In this document: piece after piece, positions 52,560 to 61,633 of the stretch
How the letters are laid out: each line of letters opens with the position of its first letter
How positions within the stretch are numbered: position 1 is the first letter of the stretch
Assembly (NCBI RefSeq): GCF_900112365.1
Contig: NZ_FOLQ01000006.1
Coordinates: forward strand, 62,001-126,000
Direction of reading: 5' to 3'
Source: Spirosoma endophyticum
GTDB taxonomy: Bacteria; Bacteroidota; Bacteroidia; Cytophagales; Spirosomataceae
Length of the DNA stretch: 64,000 nt
Notes under the pieces: generated by a model
Told to the model about the DNA's origin: nothing
Seen by the model: the letters and a program-made list of their open reading frames with translations, nothing else
Database searches by the model: none
Translations under genes and position numbers: made by a program

Positions 52560-53621
52560 ATGAAACTTCTTATCACCGGCGGGGCCGGATTTGTTGGCGC
52601 TTCGTTAGCCATATCCCTGAAACAGAATTATCCGCACTACCAGATTTTTGCGCTCGATAATCTCAAACGGCGTGGTTCTGAACTAAGCCTGTCCCGCCTG
52701 AAAGCCGCAGGCATTGAATTTCTGCACGGCGATATTCGAAATAAAGAAGACTTCGATGCGCTCCCTGCCGTTGATACGGTGATCGAAGCTTCAGCCGAGC
52801 CATCGGTACTGGCAGGGCTTGATGGTACGCCGGACTATTTGATCAACACCAATCTATTTGGTACGGTCAATTGCCTTAACTACGCATTAAAACATAAGGC
52901 CAATTTTATTTTCCTGTCGACCAGCCGCGTTTACCCAATCAAAACCATTGAAACACTTAATTTCGAGGAGGCTGATACACGGTTTGTCTTAACCGATGAC
53001 CAACCTGTTCCGGGCGTATCGTCGCGGGGCATTGCCGAGAACTTCCCCCTTGATGGCCCTCGATCGCTCTATGGCACTACGAAACTGGCGTCCGAACTTC
53101 TGATTCAGGAATACAACGAGTTTTACGGCCTGAAAACGGTCATCAATCGCTGTGGTGTCATTACGGGTCCCTGGCAAATGGGAAAAGTCGATCAGGGTGT
53201 GATGGTGCTCTGGATCGCCAAGCATTATTTTGAGCAGCAACTCGCCTACATTGGCTATGGTGGGACGGGCAAACAAACCCGCGACATGCTTCACATTGCC
53301 GACCTTTACCGACTCATCGACTGGGAATTGCATCATTTAGATGCCGTAAACGGCCAGATTCTGAACGCAGGCGGAGGCAATGAAAGCAGCGCATCCTTGC
53401 AGGAACTGACTAAAATTTGCCAGGAGGTGACCGGCAAAACTATTCCAATCAAACAAGTTGCTGAAAATAGGGCCGCTGACATCCGGCTTTATATTACAGA
53501 TAATACGAACGTAACGAAGCTAACCGGCTGGAAACCGGAACTCGGCATTCGCGAAATTGTGACCGACATTCATGCCTGGCTCAATGAAAACCGGGCCGCC
53601 CTGGAGCCGATTTTGACGTAA
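52560..53621 (+). CDS. NAD-dependent sugar-nucleotide epimerase (CDP-paratose/tyvelose epimerase-like)
   Basis: A 353-residue extended SDR. The nucleotide motif GGAGFVGASLA is at the start and ALDNLKRRGSELSL follows. The catalytic Ser/Thr is in FLSTSRVYP, and the Tyr-Lys pair in SLYGTTKLASE. NRCGVITGPWQMGKVDQGV and YGGTGKQTRDMLH are typical of CDP-tyvelose-2-epimerase-like enzymes. The start at 52560 is preferred: an ATG at 52506 lies in the palindromic repeat and adds 18 residues. It is probably used for a deoxy-sugar of the surface glycan. No other sugar-nucleotide genes are adjacent except the phosphomutase downstream. Confidence 0.87.
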   Translation: MKLLITGGAGFVGASLAISLKQNYPHYQIFALDNLKRRGSELSLSRLKAAGIEFLHGDIRNKEDFDALPAVDTVIEASAEPSVLAGLDGTPDYLINTNLFGTVNCLNYALKHKANFIFLSTSRVYPIKTIETLNFEEADTRFVLTDDQPVPGVSSRGIAENFPLDGPRSLYGTTKLASELLIQEYNEFYGLKTVINRCGVITGPWQMGKVDQGVMVLWIAKHYFEQQLAYIGYGGTGKQTRDMLHIADLYRLIDWELHHLDAVNGQILNAGGGNESSASLQELTKICQEVTGKTIPIKQVAENRAADIRLYITDNTNVTKLTGWKPELGIREIVTDIHAWLNENRAALEPILT

Positions 53622-53650
53622 TTCCAGAATTACCATCTATCAATACCTTT

Positions 53651-53674
53651 ATCCCCAACCACTACGTTGGGGAT
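53651..53674 (+). terminator. Terminator after the epimerase
   Basis: ATCCCCAAC pairs with GTTGGGGAT around a 6-base loop and is followed by TTTTTAT. It starts 29 bases after the stop. Confidence 0.85.
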
Positions 53675-54028
53675 TTTTATTTAATCAGGCTTGATATGTT
53701 CCCGAAGTTGGTGTGTATTTTAAAAATACATACCAGAATCTATCGTGTAGGTTTGGCAGACAACCAGCTACGTGTAATTTTGGCGAATTAATACTTTCAT
53801 CTATAATGCCTGAAATCTTCAGCGTCTTTGGCTTTCGACTTCTGTTTAATAGCAATGCTACGTGTCTATTCGAAACAGTGATGAGAAAACAGGGTTTCAC
53901 TAAATCCCACTTAACCGGAAGCTAGTAGACCTAAAAGCTTTTTGACATATTCCCGAAAATAATGTTCTTTTTTACACACAAACCGAATACATTCACTCTG
54001 TAATCAATAACAGTTAGTTTAGACAAGC
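53675..54028. other. Gap upstream of the phosphomutase
   Basis: About 350 bases between the epimerase terminator and the mutase start. A weak TAnnTTTG match (TAATTTTG) occurs near 53776, but 250 bases from the gene. Two overlapping short frames on opposite strands have no protein-like character. Confidence 0.4.
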
Positions 54029-55786
54029 ATGACAACGACCCTTGATCCTTCTACCCAGCAACGCGTTGACCAGTGGCTCGCTGGAAACTACGATAGCGCT
54101 TCAAAAGAAGCTATCCAGCACCTGATTGACTCCGGCAACATAGCAGAACTGACCGACTCATTTTATCGTGATCTTGAGTTTGGCACCGGCGGATTACGCG
54201 GTATTCTGGGCGTGGGTTCCAACCGCATGAACCGTTATACCGTTGGAGCCGCTACGCAAGGACTCTCCAATTATATCAATGCGGCCTTTCCGGGTGTAGA
54301 CATCAGCGTAGCCATCGCACACGATAGTCGCCGGATGAGTCCTGAATTTGCCCAATTAGTCGCCGATATTTTCTCGGCGAACGGCATTAAAGTATACTTG
54401 TTCAGCAGCCTGCGTCCAACGCCCGAACTTTCGTTTGCGATTCGGCAATTGGGTTGCCAGAGTGGTATTGTTGTAACGGCTTCGCACAATCCACCGGAAT
54501 ATAACGGCTACAAAGTTTACTGGAACGACGGCGGCCAGGTGGTCGCTCCGCACGATAAAGCCATCATTGGCGAGGTGAATAAGATTACGTCGGTTGACGA
54601 TATCAAGTTTGAAGGTGTACCGGAGAAAATTCAATTGATTGATGAAATAATTGACGCCCCCTATGTGGAGCGCGTCAAGTCTAACGCCGTCAACCCGGAC
54701 GTTATTAAGCGGCAGGCTAATCTGAATATCGTATATACACCCATCCACGGAACTGGCATTACGTTGGTGCCGCGTGTACTCGATGCGCTGGGCTTTAACA
54801 ACGTGCATATTGTTGAGCAGCAGGCTACACCCGACGGCAACTTTCCAACCGTAAAATCACCGAATCCAGAAGAACGCGCGGCTATGCAACTGGCGCTCGA
54901 TCTGGCCAATTCAATCGATGCTGATCTGATTATGGCTACCGACCCCGACGCCGACCGCGTGGGTGCAGGTGCCCGCAATCACCACGGGGAGTTTGAGTTG
55001 CTGAACGGCAACCAGATGGCCAGCTTGATTATTTATTACCTGCTCAACGCCTGGAAAGATGCGGGAAAACTAACCGGAAAGGAATTTGTAGCCAAGACCA
55101 TCGTTACAACCGACCTGATCGACGAGATGTGTAAACGCTACGGTGTGGCCTGCTACAATACGTTGACCGGCTTCAAATACATTGCCGAAGTAATCCGCGA
55201 ACTGGAAGGAAAAGAGAAATTTATTGCCGGTGGCGAAGAAAGCTATGGGTACCTGATCGGTGATTTCGTGCGTGATAAAGACGCCATTGCTTCCTGCGCC
55301 ATGATTGCCGAACTAACTGCTTATGCCAAAGACAAAGGCCAGAGCCTGTTCGATCTGCTGATGGCGATGTACCAGGAAAACGGCTTCTACTACGAATCGC
55401 TCGTGTCGTTGACGAAAAAAGGCAAAACGGGAGCCGAAGAAATTCAGCAGATGATGGCTGATTTCCGGGCCAACCCGCCTAAAGAAATCGCCGGAGCAGC
55501 CGTTGTTCGGATGGATGATTATAAAGCGCTGACGCGTCTGGACGTTCAGGCAGGCACAACAACGGCCATTGAAGCGGGCAAAATGGGCATCGAATCATCT
55601 AACGTACTGCAATTCTTCACGGCCGACGGCACCAAGATTTCAGCGCGGCCATCGGGCACAGAGCCTAAAATCAAGTTCTACGTCAGTGTTCGCGAACCAC
55701 TGGCCAGCAGAGAAGCTTTCGACGATACGTACGCGCAACTAAAGGCGAAAGTGCAGCGCGTAATTGACGACTTGCAGTTGTCGTAA
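54029..55786 (+). CDS. Phosphoglucomutase/phosphomannomutase family enzyme
   Basis: A 585-residue alpha-D-phosphohexomutase, which interconverts sugar-1- and sugar-6-phosphates (glucose, mannose or ribose depending on subgroup). The active-site phosphoserine is in VTASHNPPEYNGYK (about residue 150), the metal-binding loop ATDPDADRVG, the sugar-binding loop GGEESYGYL and the phosphate-binding RPSGTEPKIK. The N-terminal GTGGLRG is complete. Length fits the larger Bacteroidota phosphoglucomutase form. It follows the epimerase with an independent leader and provides precursors for nucleotide sugars. Confidence 0.94.
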   Translation: MTTTLDPSTQQRVDQWLAGNYDSASKEAIQHLIDSGNIAELTDSFYRDLEFGTGGLRGILGVGSNRMNRYTVGAATQGLSNYINAAFPGVDISVAIAHDSRRMSPEFAQLVADIFSANGIKVYLFSSLRPTPELSFAIRQLGCQSGIVVTASHNPPEYNGYKVYWNDGGQVVAPHDKAIIGEVNKITSVDDIKFEGVPEKIQLIDEIIDAPYVERVKSNAVNPDVIKRQANLNIVYTPIHGTGITLVPRVLDALGFNNVHIVEQQATPDGNFPTVKSPNPEERAAMQLALDLANSIDADLIMATDPDADRVGAGARNHHGEFELLNGNQMASLIIYYLLNAWKDAGKLTGKEFVAKTIVTTDLIDEMCKRYGVACYNTLTGFKYIAEVIRELEGKEKFIAGGEESYGYLIGDFVRDKDAIASCAMIAELTAYAKDKGQSLFDLLMAMYQENGFYYESLVSLTKKGKTGAEEIQQMMADFRANPPKEIAGAAVVRMDDYKALTRLDVQAGTTTAIEAGKMGIESSNVLQFFTADGTKISARPSGTEPKIKFYVSVREPLASREAFDDTYAQLKAKVQRVIDDLQLS

Positions 55787-55825
55787 ATAAGTAACGTGGA
55801 CGTCTCGTTCGCGTTATGTACCAGC

Positions 55826-55858
55826 AAAAAGACCGACTGTTGATAAGTCGGTCTTTTT
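55826..55858. terminator. Bidirectional terminator after the phosphomutase
   Basis: AAAAAGACCGACT pairs perfectly with AGTCGGTCTTTTT around a 7-base loop, between the convergent mutase and rlmB. Confidence 0.88.
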
Positions 55859-55899
55859 GTTTTTTATAAAATTTGTTTTCTATATCGTTTTATCAAAAG

Positions 55900-56733
55900 C
55901 TATACTGCGTTTGCCGCTACAGTACGTTGTCTTACCGCTTCATAAAGTACTACGCCGGTAGCAACTGACACGTTGAGCGAGCCCACAGCACCCAACAATG
56001 GAATCTTAACGTGCGTATCCACCATTCTGAGCAGTTCAGGCGAGATGCCGTCTTCTTCCGAACCCATAATAATGGCCAGCGGTCCAGTTAGATTGGTACT
56101 ACGCTCGTAGAGATCACGACTTGATTTTTCGGTACAGGCCACCACTGTGATGCCTGATTCCTGCAAGTATTTCACGGTTTCAGTGAGTTCGGCTTCGCGG
56201 CAAACCGAGATATGGTTCAGTGCACCCGACGACGTTTTCATAGCGTCGGAATTGATAGCGGCAGCTCCCCGGCCCGGAATGACAATGCATTGTACGCCCG
56301 TACATTCGGCGGTGCGGGCGATAGCCCCGAAATTCCGAACATCAGTAATACGGTCGAGAAGCAGGAAAAAGGGTGCTTCGCCCCGTTCAAATACGTCGGC
56401 GATGACGTTGGACAGTTTAACGTATTGAACCTGAGCAACCAGACAAACCACACCCTGGTGATTTTTGCGGGTTAGCCGATCCAGTTTTTCGACCGGCACG
56501 CGCTGGATCGTAACACGGTTTTGAAAAGCCAGATTCTGAATATCGGGATTGCTCAACTCCCGTTCCATATATAGCTTATCAATCTGCTGATCGGACTTGA
56601 GTGTCTCGATAACGGACTGAATACCAAATACCATTTCGTCGGGTTGCGGACGAAACTGCGGTCTTGACCCACCGGGTCGGGAATGATTCGTTTTATTCGG
56701 GCGATTTACTCGCGGATTGCGCCGGTTCTCCAT
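55900..56733 (-). CDS. rlmB: 23S rRNA (guanosine-2'-O-)-methyltransferase RlmB
   Basis: A SpoU-family trefoil-knot methyltransferase that modifies the ribose of a guanosine in 23S rRNA. The 277-residue form starts at 56733 (56754 adds seven residues). A basic N-terminal tail (MENRRNPRVNRPNK, about 30 residues) precedes the substrate-binding domain (FGIQSVIETLKSDQQIDKLYME). The catalytic domain has motif 1 DRITDVRNFGAIARTAE, motif 2 IIMGSEEDGIS and motif 3 LNVSVATGVVLYEA. The 5' end overlaps the end of the upstream GWxTD gene by 28 bases in a different frame, implying translational coupling or an upstream promoter inside that gene. Confidence 0.93.
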   Translation of the reverse strand: MENRRNPRVNRPNKTNHSRPGGSRPQFRPQPDEMVFGIQSVIETLKSDQQIDKLYMERELSNPDIQNLAFQNRVTIQRVPVEKLDRLTRKNHQGVVCLVAQVQYVKLSNVIADVFERGEAPFFLLLDRITDVRNFGAIARTAECTGVQCIVIPGRGAAAINSDAMKTSSGALNHISVCREAELTETVKYLQESGITVVACTEKSSRDLYERSTNLTGPLAIIMGSEEDGISPELLRMVDTHVKIPLLGAVGSLNVSVATGVVLYEAVRQRTVAANAV

Positions 56734-58172
56734 GCTTCGACAATCGGGTACCAAATCGGCTGATATTCTATGTAGCGCACCAGTTCGTAGTGATCCTCGA
56801 CAAATTGATTCGGTTTCTTCGTAAATGTAAAATTAACCTCCGAGACATTGGCCCGGCGATTATAAACCCACACTTCGCGTTCCCGGTTCCGTTGCACTCG
56901 ATCTGGGGCACCAAGCACGATATAGATCATGCCTTTATCGGTCTTCCAGCCTTCTTTATAACTCGTAAACAGGCGATTGGCTTCTTCAACCCGATCGAAG
57001 TAAGCTTTCAGCGTTTTCCGGGCTACTTCTTCATTTCCCGACATCAGGCTCAGCCAGTACCGATCAAAGGCTTTTTTGACGTCCTGCGCCTGATTCAGTT
57101 CGCCGATTTCTGTGCTGGTGCTCATGTATAGCACCGGTTTGATGAGCTTTTCGGGGCGGGTTAGTTTCGGGAACCGTTTGTCGGCAACCACTAAACCAAT
57201 GCCCGATGCATCGGTTGTATCTTCCACAAAATAATATAACCCTTCACGGGGCAGCACAAACGGCTGATTCGTCGTGATCGTGAGTGTCGAATCAACGTTA
57301 AGCGATTTAGACGCTGGCCGGGGCGACGTATTCATGGGCGATGAAGCCGCATCGAAATCATGCCGGTAGCGAACGCCATACAATGACTTATTTGTACCGC
57401 TGACATCCCGGATAATAACCGTATCGCCCGCATTTACGTAGCTACGTAGTTGCGGCTTTTGGCCAGTCTTATCGAATAAGCTGAATCGGTCGCTCAATCT
57501 GGGCGCCCGGAATCGTAACGACAAATCATTTCGTGCCTTCGTGCCGCTACTAGTTTCCGTAATTTCAGTGAGCAAAACTGCATTGACAGCATCTTTTGGG
57601 CGTTTTATGTCAAACGTCAGGGTAAGGTGATCACCTTCCTGCCCAACCGTCTGGGCATTGAGCGGCACCGTGCCATAACCCAACCGTTCGCGGTTGTTGT
57701 AGTCAGGATACATGACATAGGCAATCAGAAAATGTTCCGAAAAATCGGTTGGGTTCAACACAGGGGCACCCATTGGCGTTTTGGCCGTTAAGTCCATATA
57801 AACCCGAACGCTGGTGGAGTCATTCGCTAGAAATTTCCCTTTGATGGACGTAACGACCCATTCTCCTGTCGTTTTAGTTGACAGATTTGTGCTCGTGCCC
57901 AGCGCGGGGCCATCTGTGGCAACCTTAACCGGTGGCGGTGTTTGCGCAACAGCCGGACGCGATTCGACGGGTGTAGTACTGCTTGGGCGGTCGTTCCGTT
58001 GAGACTCAGCTCGTTGACTATCGGCTGGGCGAGCGGCCGACTGGCCAGCCTGATTGTTAAGCCCTTTGGCGCGGGCATCATAGTCCGCATTGATTTTGGC
58101 CTGCTGCGTTTTTTTGGTGGTTGAGCAGCCCGATACGAGGGCAATAAGGAGCAAAGCAGATAGAATTCGCAT
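56706..58172 (-). CDS. GWxTD-domain lipoprotein
   Basis: A 488-residue lipoprotein (lipobox VSGC, Cys17 from the start at 58172). A low-complexity Gln/Ala/Ser/Arg-rich linker spans about 25-90. Beta-rich domains follow, and near residue 408 comes the GWKTD motif with KGMIYIVLGAPD, which defines the GWxTD domain found in Bacteroidota and Acidobacteria. It ends with tyrosine-rich YRIEYQP-like strands. The function of the family is unknown; association with the outer membrane is inferred. The gene overlaps rlmB by 28 bases and is divergent from the methyltransferase at 58376. Confidence 0.9.
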   Translation of the reverse strand: MRILSALLLIALVSGCSTTKKTQQAKINADYDARAKGLNNQAGQSAARPADSQRAESQRNDRPSSTTPVESRPAVAQTPPPVKVATDGPALGTSTNLSTKTTGEWVVTSIKGKFLANDSTSVRVYMDLTAKTPMGAPVLNPTDFSEHFLIAYVMYPDYNNRERLGYGTVPLNAQTVGQEGDHLTLTFDIKRPKDAVNAVLLTEITETSSGTKARNDLSLRFRAPRLSDRFSLFDKTGQKPQLRSYVNAGDTVIIRDVSGTNKSLYGVRYRHDFDAASSPMNTSPRPASKSLNVDSTLTITTNQPFVLPREGLYYFVEDTTDASGIGLVVADKRFPKLTRPEKLIKPVLYMSTSTEIGELNQAQDVKKAFDRYWLSLMSGNEEVARKTLKAYFDRVEEANRLFTSYKEGWKTDKGMIYIVLGAPDRVQRNREREVWVYNRRANVSEVNFTFTKKPNQFVEDHYELVRYIEYQPIWYPIVEAWRTGAIRE

Positions 58173-58375
58173 AAACAACAGTAAAGTTGATCAACCTAAA
58201 CTGACCCCAACCGGCATAGCTACAGCCTGGTTAGCGTTAATTATAACAGCCTACAAAGACATTTCTGCAGGTTGCTTACTAATAACGAAAAAATGATACC
58301 ATTCGGGTTACCAGAGCCGTTCATTTTTCTTTACTTATACAAATAGACTAATTTTACGGTACGAATTACAAACGC

Positions 58376-59143
58376 ATGTACAAAACCACTGAAATTACTT
58401 CCGCTGAAATCGCGTCGGATAATCCCGTTCACCAACGGCTTTTATTTCCTTACGTCGAAGCAGCCACCATGGTAAGCGGCAACGTCCTCGAAATCGGTTG
58501 CGGCTGGGGCCGGGGCCTCGAATTACTCAATAAAGCCGCCAAACAGTATACGGGCATCGACAAAAATCAGGAGTTAATCTCGGCGCTAAGTGCTGAGTAT
58601 CCGAACGCTACGTTCATTGCCGCTAACATTCCCCCTCTCGCGGGTCTTGCTGACAATATGTTCGATTTTATCGTAACGTTTCAGGTAATTGAACATATCG
58701 AAAACGACGATTTATTTATCAGGGAAGCTCATCGGGTGCTTAAGCCGGGTGGTAAACTCCTGCTGACAACGGTCAACAAAACGTTCTCGCTCACGCGTAA
58801 TCCCTGGCATGTACGGGAATACTACGCCGACGGGCTAAAATCATTGATGAACAAGTATTTTTCAGCCGTTGACACGAAGGGAATTCACGGCAACAAGAAG
58901 GTAATGACGTATTATGAGCAGAATAAGGAATCGGTCAAGAAACTAACCCGCTTCGATATTTTCAATCTGCAATACCGCTTGCCCCGCCGACTGCTGCAAG
59001 TTCCTTACGATCTGATGAACCGCCTGAACCGTAACCGGCTTCTGCAAGCCGACGGTCTTGCCGCTGAAATCAACTATACTGACTACGTAGTAAGCAACGA
59101 CCCAGCCGGCAGTCTGGACTTTTTCTACGTGGCGACGAAGTAA
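58376..59143 (+). CDS. Class I SAM-dependent methyltransferase
   Basis: A 255-residue methyltransferase. SAM-binding motif VLEIGCGWGRGLELL is at about 37-51, the second strand acid in YTGIDKNQE, and motif III in VLKPGGKLLLTT. The middle FQVIEHIENDDLF is typical of the UbiE/type-11 group. The C-terminal 90 residues contain a basic amphipathic stretch (YRLPRRLLQVPYDLMNRLNRNR), which could contact a membrane or nucleic acid. The substrate cannot be predicted from the context: the neighbours are the GWxTD lipoprotein and a molybdoenzyme. Confidence 0.88.
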   Translation: MYKTTEITSAEIASDNPVHQRLLFPYVEAATMVSGNVLEIGCGWGRGLELLNKAAKQYTGIDKNQELISALSAEYPNATFIAANIPPLAGLADNMFDFIVTFQVIEHIENDDLFIREAHRVLKPGGKLLLTTVNKTFSLTRNPWHVREYYADGLKSLMNKYFSAVDTKGIHGNKKVMTYYEQNKESVKKLTRFDIFNLQYRLPRRLLQVPYDLMNRLNRNRLLQADGLAAEINYTDYVVSNDPAGSLDFFYVATK

Positions 59144-59147
59144 TTAG

Positions 59148-59178
59148 TTGCGGATCGCTTTTTTAACACGATCCGCAA
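59148..59178. terminator. Bidirectional terminator after the methyltransferase
   Basis: TTGCGGATCG pairs with CGATCCGCAA around a T-rich loop, between two convergent genes. Confidence 0.75.
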
Positions 59179-59211
59179 GCGTTATACTAATTGCTTATTC
59201 TCAACATGTAC

Positions 59212-61560
59212 TCACTCAGCCGCTGGCGTCACGGTAATGACGATTGATTTGGACGTAGGCGTGTGGCTTTTGTCGGCAATCGAATCAATAGGGACCAGTA
59301 CGTTCGTTTCAGGAAAATAAGCCGCCGTACAACCCTGGGGAATGTTGTAAGGAATGACTAAGAACCGATGCGCCGTTCTCTTTTGCCCATTGTACTCACT
59401 GTGTAAATCCACAACCTGTTTCTCCGTAAAGCCCAGATTGGCCATATCGTCGGAGTTCATGAAAACCACCCGCCGTTCGTTATAAATACCCCGATAACGG
59501 TCATCATTACCGTAAATAGTTGTATTAAACTGGTCGTGACTACGTACCGTCATCAGCAATAACTCGCCGGGCTGTAGCTCATGATGCGTGGGCGCGTTGA
59601 TCGTAAAGTGCGCTTTACCGTCTTTTGTCTTGAACTCCCGAACCCGTGGTCCGTTCGGAATGTAAAAACCACCCGGTTTCCGCACTTGCTCATTGTAGTT
59701 ATCAAAGCCCGGCACTACTTTTTCAATGAGGTCACGAATTTTGTCGTAATCGGCAATCAGGGCGTCCCAATTTATGTAGTATCGACCGGGAAGGTTGGCA
59801 CTGGAAGTATTGTTGTCACGTCCGACCGTCTCGGTCGGTGTTGAAAAAACTGCCTTCGCTAGCTCACCAATAATCGCTACTTCACTTTTCAGATTAGATG
59901 AAATAGGGTCTACAGAACCGTGGGACTGAGCCACGACGCCTGTAGTGCTTTCGCAGCTAACAAACTGTTCGCCAGTCGCCTGAATATCTTTGTCGGTGCG
60001 GCCCAGGCAGGGTAAAATCAGCGCGGTTTCGCCATGAATGAGGTGACTTCGGTTCAGTTTAGTCGATACGTGAACGGTCAGTTTGCAATTTTTTAAAGCA
60101 TCAGCAGTATAGTTTGTATCCGAAACGGCCATAGCAAAATTGCCGCCCAGCCCAAAAAACGCCCTGGCTTTACCTTCTTTCATAGCCTTTACAGCCGCTA
60201 CGGTGTCATACCCATTTTCGCGGGGTGGTTCAAATTTAAAGACCCGTTTGAGCGCGTCCAGAAATTCCGGTTTCGGCTTCTCCCAAATTCCCATCGTTCG
60301 GTCGCCCTGCACGTTGCTGTGCCCACGAATGGGGCTAGCCCCTCCCCCTTCAATACCGATACTGCCTTTCAGCAGCAGTAGATTGATAATTTCGTTGATA
60401 CTGTCTACGGAATTCCGGTGCTGCGTTAGCCCCATTGCCCAGCAAATGATCAGCTTGGGCGTGTATTTGAACAGGTCAACCGCTTCCTGAATTTGTGCCA
60501 CGGTCAGGCCACACTGTGCGGCCAGGTCATTTAGTTCGAACTGGTCGAGACTCTTTACGTAATCATTGTAACCCGATGTGTATTGCTGAATGAAGTTTTG
60601 GTCCAATACTTTTCCTGGTGCTTTTTTCTCTTCTTCCAGCAGGATTTTGGCCATCGCTTTCATCAGGGCGAGATCCGAATTGATACGTACCTGCAGAAAT
60701 ACATCCGTCAGTTTTTGCCCGCCAAACAAAATATCGCGGGGACTTTGGGGGTATTTAAAGGCCAGCAATCCGGCTTCGTGCAGCGGATTGACGGCAATGA
60801 TTTTCGCGCCATTTCGTTTGGCTTCCTCCAGGGGCGTGAGCATTCGGGGCGCATTCGTGCCGGGGTTCTGCCCCATAATCATGATGACGTCGGCCTTCTC
60901 GTAGTCCTCATATTTTACCGATGCTTTACCAAGACCAAGCGAATCGGCCAGGGCCACACTGGTTGACTCATGGCACATATTCGAGCAATCGGGCATGTTG
61001 TTAGTACCAAACATCCGCACAAACAATTGATACAAAAAAGCGGCTTCGTTACTGGTACGTCCCGACGTATAAAAAATCGCTTCATCGGGCGAGTCAAGTG
61101 CCTTGAGTTGATCGGCGATGAGCTGAAAAGCATCATTCCACGAAATAGCGTCGTAATGCGTAGCCCCCGGTTTGAGTATAAGGGGCTGTGTCAGACGCCC
61201 TTGCTGCCCTAACCAGAGGTCGCCTTTCTGGAGCAATTCGGCTACGGAATAACGCTGAAACAGGACCGGCGAGGCCGTATGCTTATCCATGATTTCGTCC
61301 GCTACGGCCTTTGCCCCGCTTTCGCAGTATTCACCCAGCTTTGACCGATGTCCATCGGGGTCGGGCCAGGCGCAGGACGGGCAGTCGAACCCATCTTTCT
61401 GATTTAAGTCGGCCAATACTTTCAGGCCACGTATCAGGTCTGTGCCGTTTACAATATGCTCAAGCGATTTTACAATGGCCGTAACACCAGCGGCTTCGGT
61501 ATAGGGCTTACCAACTTCAAGTTCACCGGTTAGTTCTTCGGGGGGCGTGTTCTGATCCAT
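59212..61560 (-). CDS. FdhF/YdeP-family molybdopterin-dependent oxidoreductase
   Basis: A 782-residue molybdoenzyme of the formate-dehydrogenase-like YdeP group (E. coli YdeP is of similar size and is linked to acid resistance). Near the N-terminus Cys60 and Cys63 in FDCPSCAWPDP stand where a cluster ligand set would be, but the full four-cysteine motif of FdhF is absent. Molybdopterin-binding regions include YTSGRTSNEAAFLYQLFVR, NMPDCSNMCHESTS and IRGHSNVQGDRTMG. The C-terminal dinucleotide-binding domain has MTVRSHDQFNTTIYG and ERRVVFMN. The catalytic residue in NMCHES is a Cys, where FdhF has selenocysteine. The fdhD gene at the window end probably matures it. Substrate unknown. Confidence 0.9.
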   Translation of the reverse strand: MDQNTPPEELTGELEVGKPYTEAAGVTAIVKSLEHIVNGTDLIRGLKVLADLNQKDGFDCPSCAWPDPDGHRSKLGEYCESGAKAVADEIMDKHTASPVLFQRYSVAELLQKGDLWLGQQGRLTQPLILKPGATHYDAISWNDAFQLIADQLKALDSPDEAIFYTSGRTSNEAAFLYQLFVRMFGTNNMPDCSNMCHESTSVALADSLGLGKASVKYEDYEKADVIMIMGQNPGTNAPRMLTPLEEAKRNGAKIIAVNPLHEAGLLAFKYPQSPRDILFGGQKLTDVFLQVRINSDLALMKAMAKILLEEEKKAPGKVLDQNFIQQYTSGYNDYVKSLDQFELNDLAAQCGLTVAQIQEAVDLFKYTPKLIICWAMGLTQHRNSVDSINEIINLLLLKGSIGIEGGGASPIRGHSNVQGDRTMGIWEKPKPEFLDALKRVFKFEPPRENGYDTVAAVKAMKEGKARAFFGLGGNFAMAVSDTNYTADALKNCKLTVHVSTKLNRSHLIHGETALILPCLGRTDKDIQATGEQFVSCESTTGVVAQSHGSVDPISSNLKSEVAIIGELAKAVFSTPTETVGRDNNTSSANLPGRYYINWDALIADYDKIRDLIEKVVPGFDNYNEQVRKPGGFYIPNGPRVREFKTKDGKAHFTINAPTHHELQPGELLLMTVRSHDQFNTTIYGNDDRYRGIYNERRVVFMNSDDMANLGFTEKQVVDLHSEYNGQKRTAHRFLVIPYNIPQGCTAAYFPETNVLVPIDSIADKSHTPTSKSIVITVTPAAE

Positions 61561-61573
61561 ATTTTTACCAAAA

Positions 61574-61622
61574 ACAGCCTCTTGCTGTTTTATTAAAAAT
61601 TACTCAAACAGCAAGAGGCTGT
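61574..61622 (-). terminator. Terminator after the APP1-domain gene
   Basis: Perfect 17-base arms (ACAGCCTCTTGCTGTTT and complement) around a 15-base AT-rich loop. It lies just past the stop of the gene ending at 61634 and 14 bases before the molybdoenzyme start, so the two genes have separate transcripts. Confidence 0.8.
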
Positions 61623-61633
61623 CCGATATATTA

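Noticed and set aside
53685..53925. Overlapping short open frames on both strands upstream of the phosphomutase
   Set aside because: Neither shows protein-like composition or a family motif; they overlap each other, which suggests chance.
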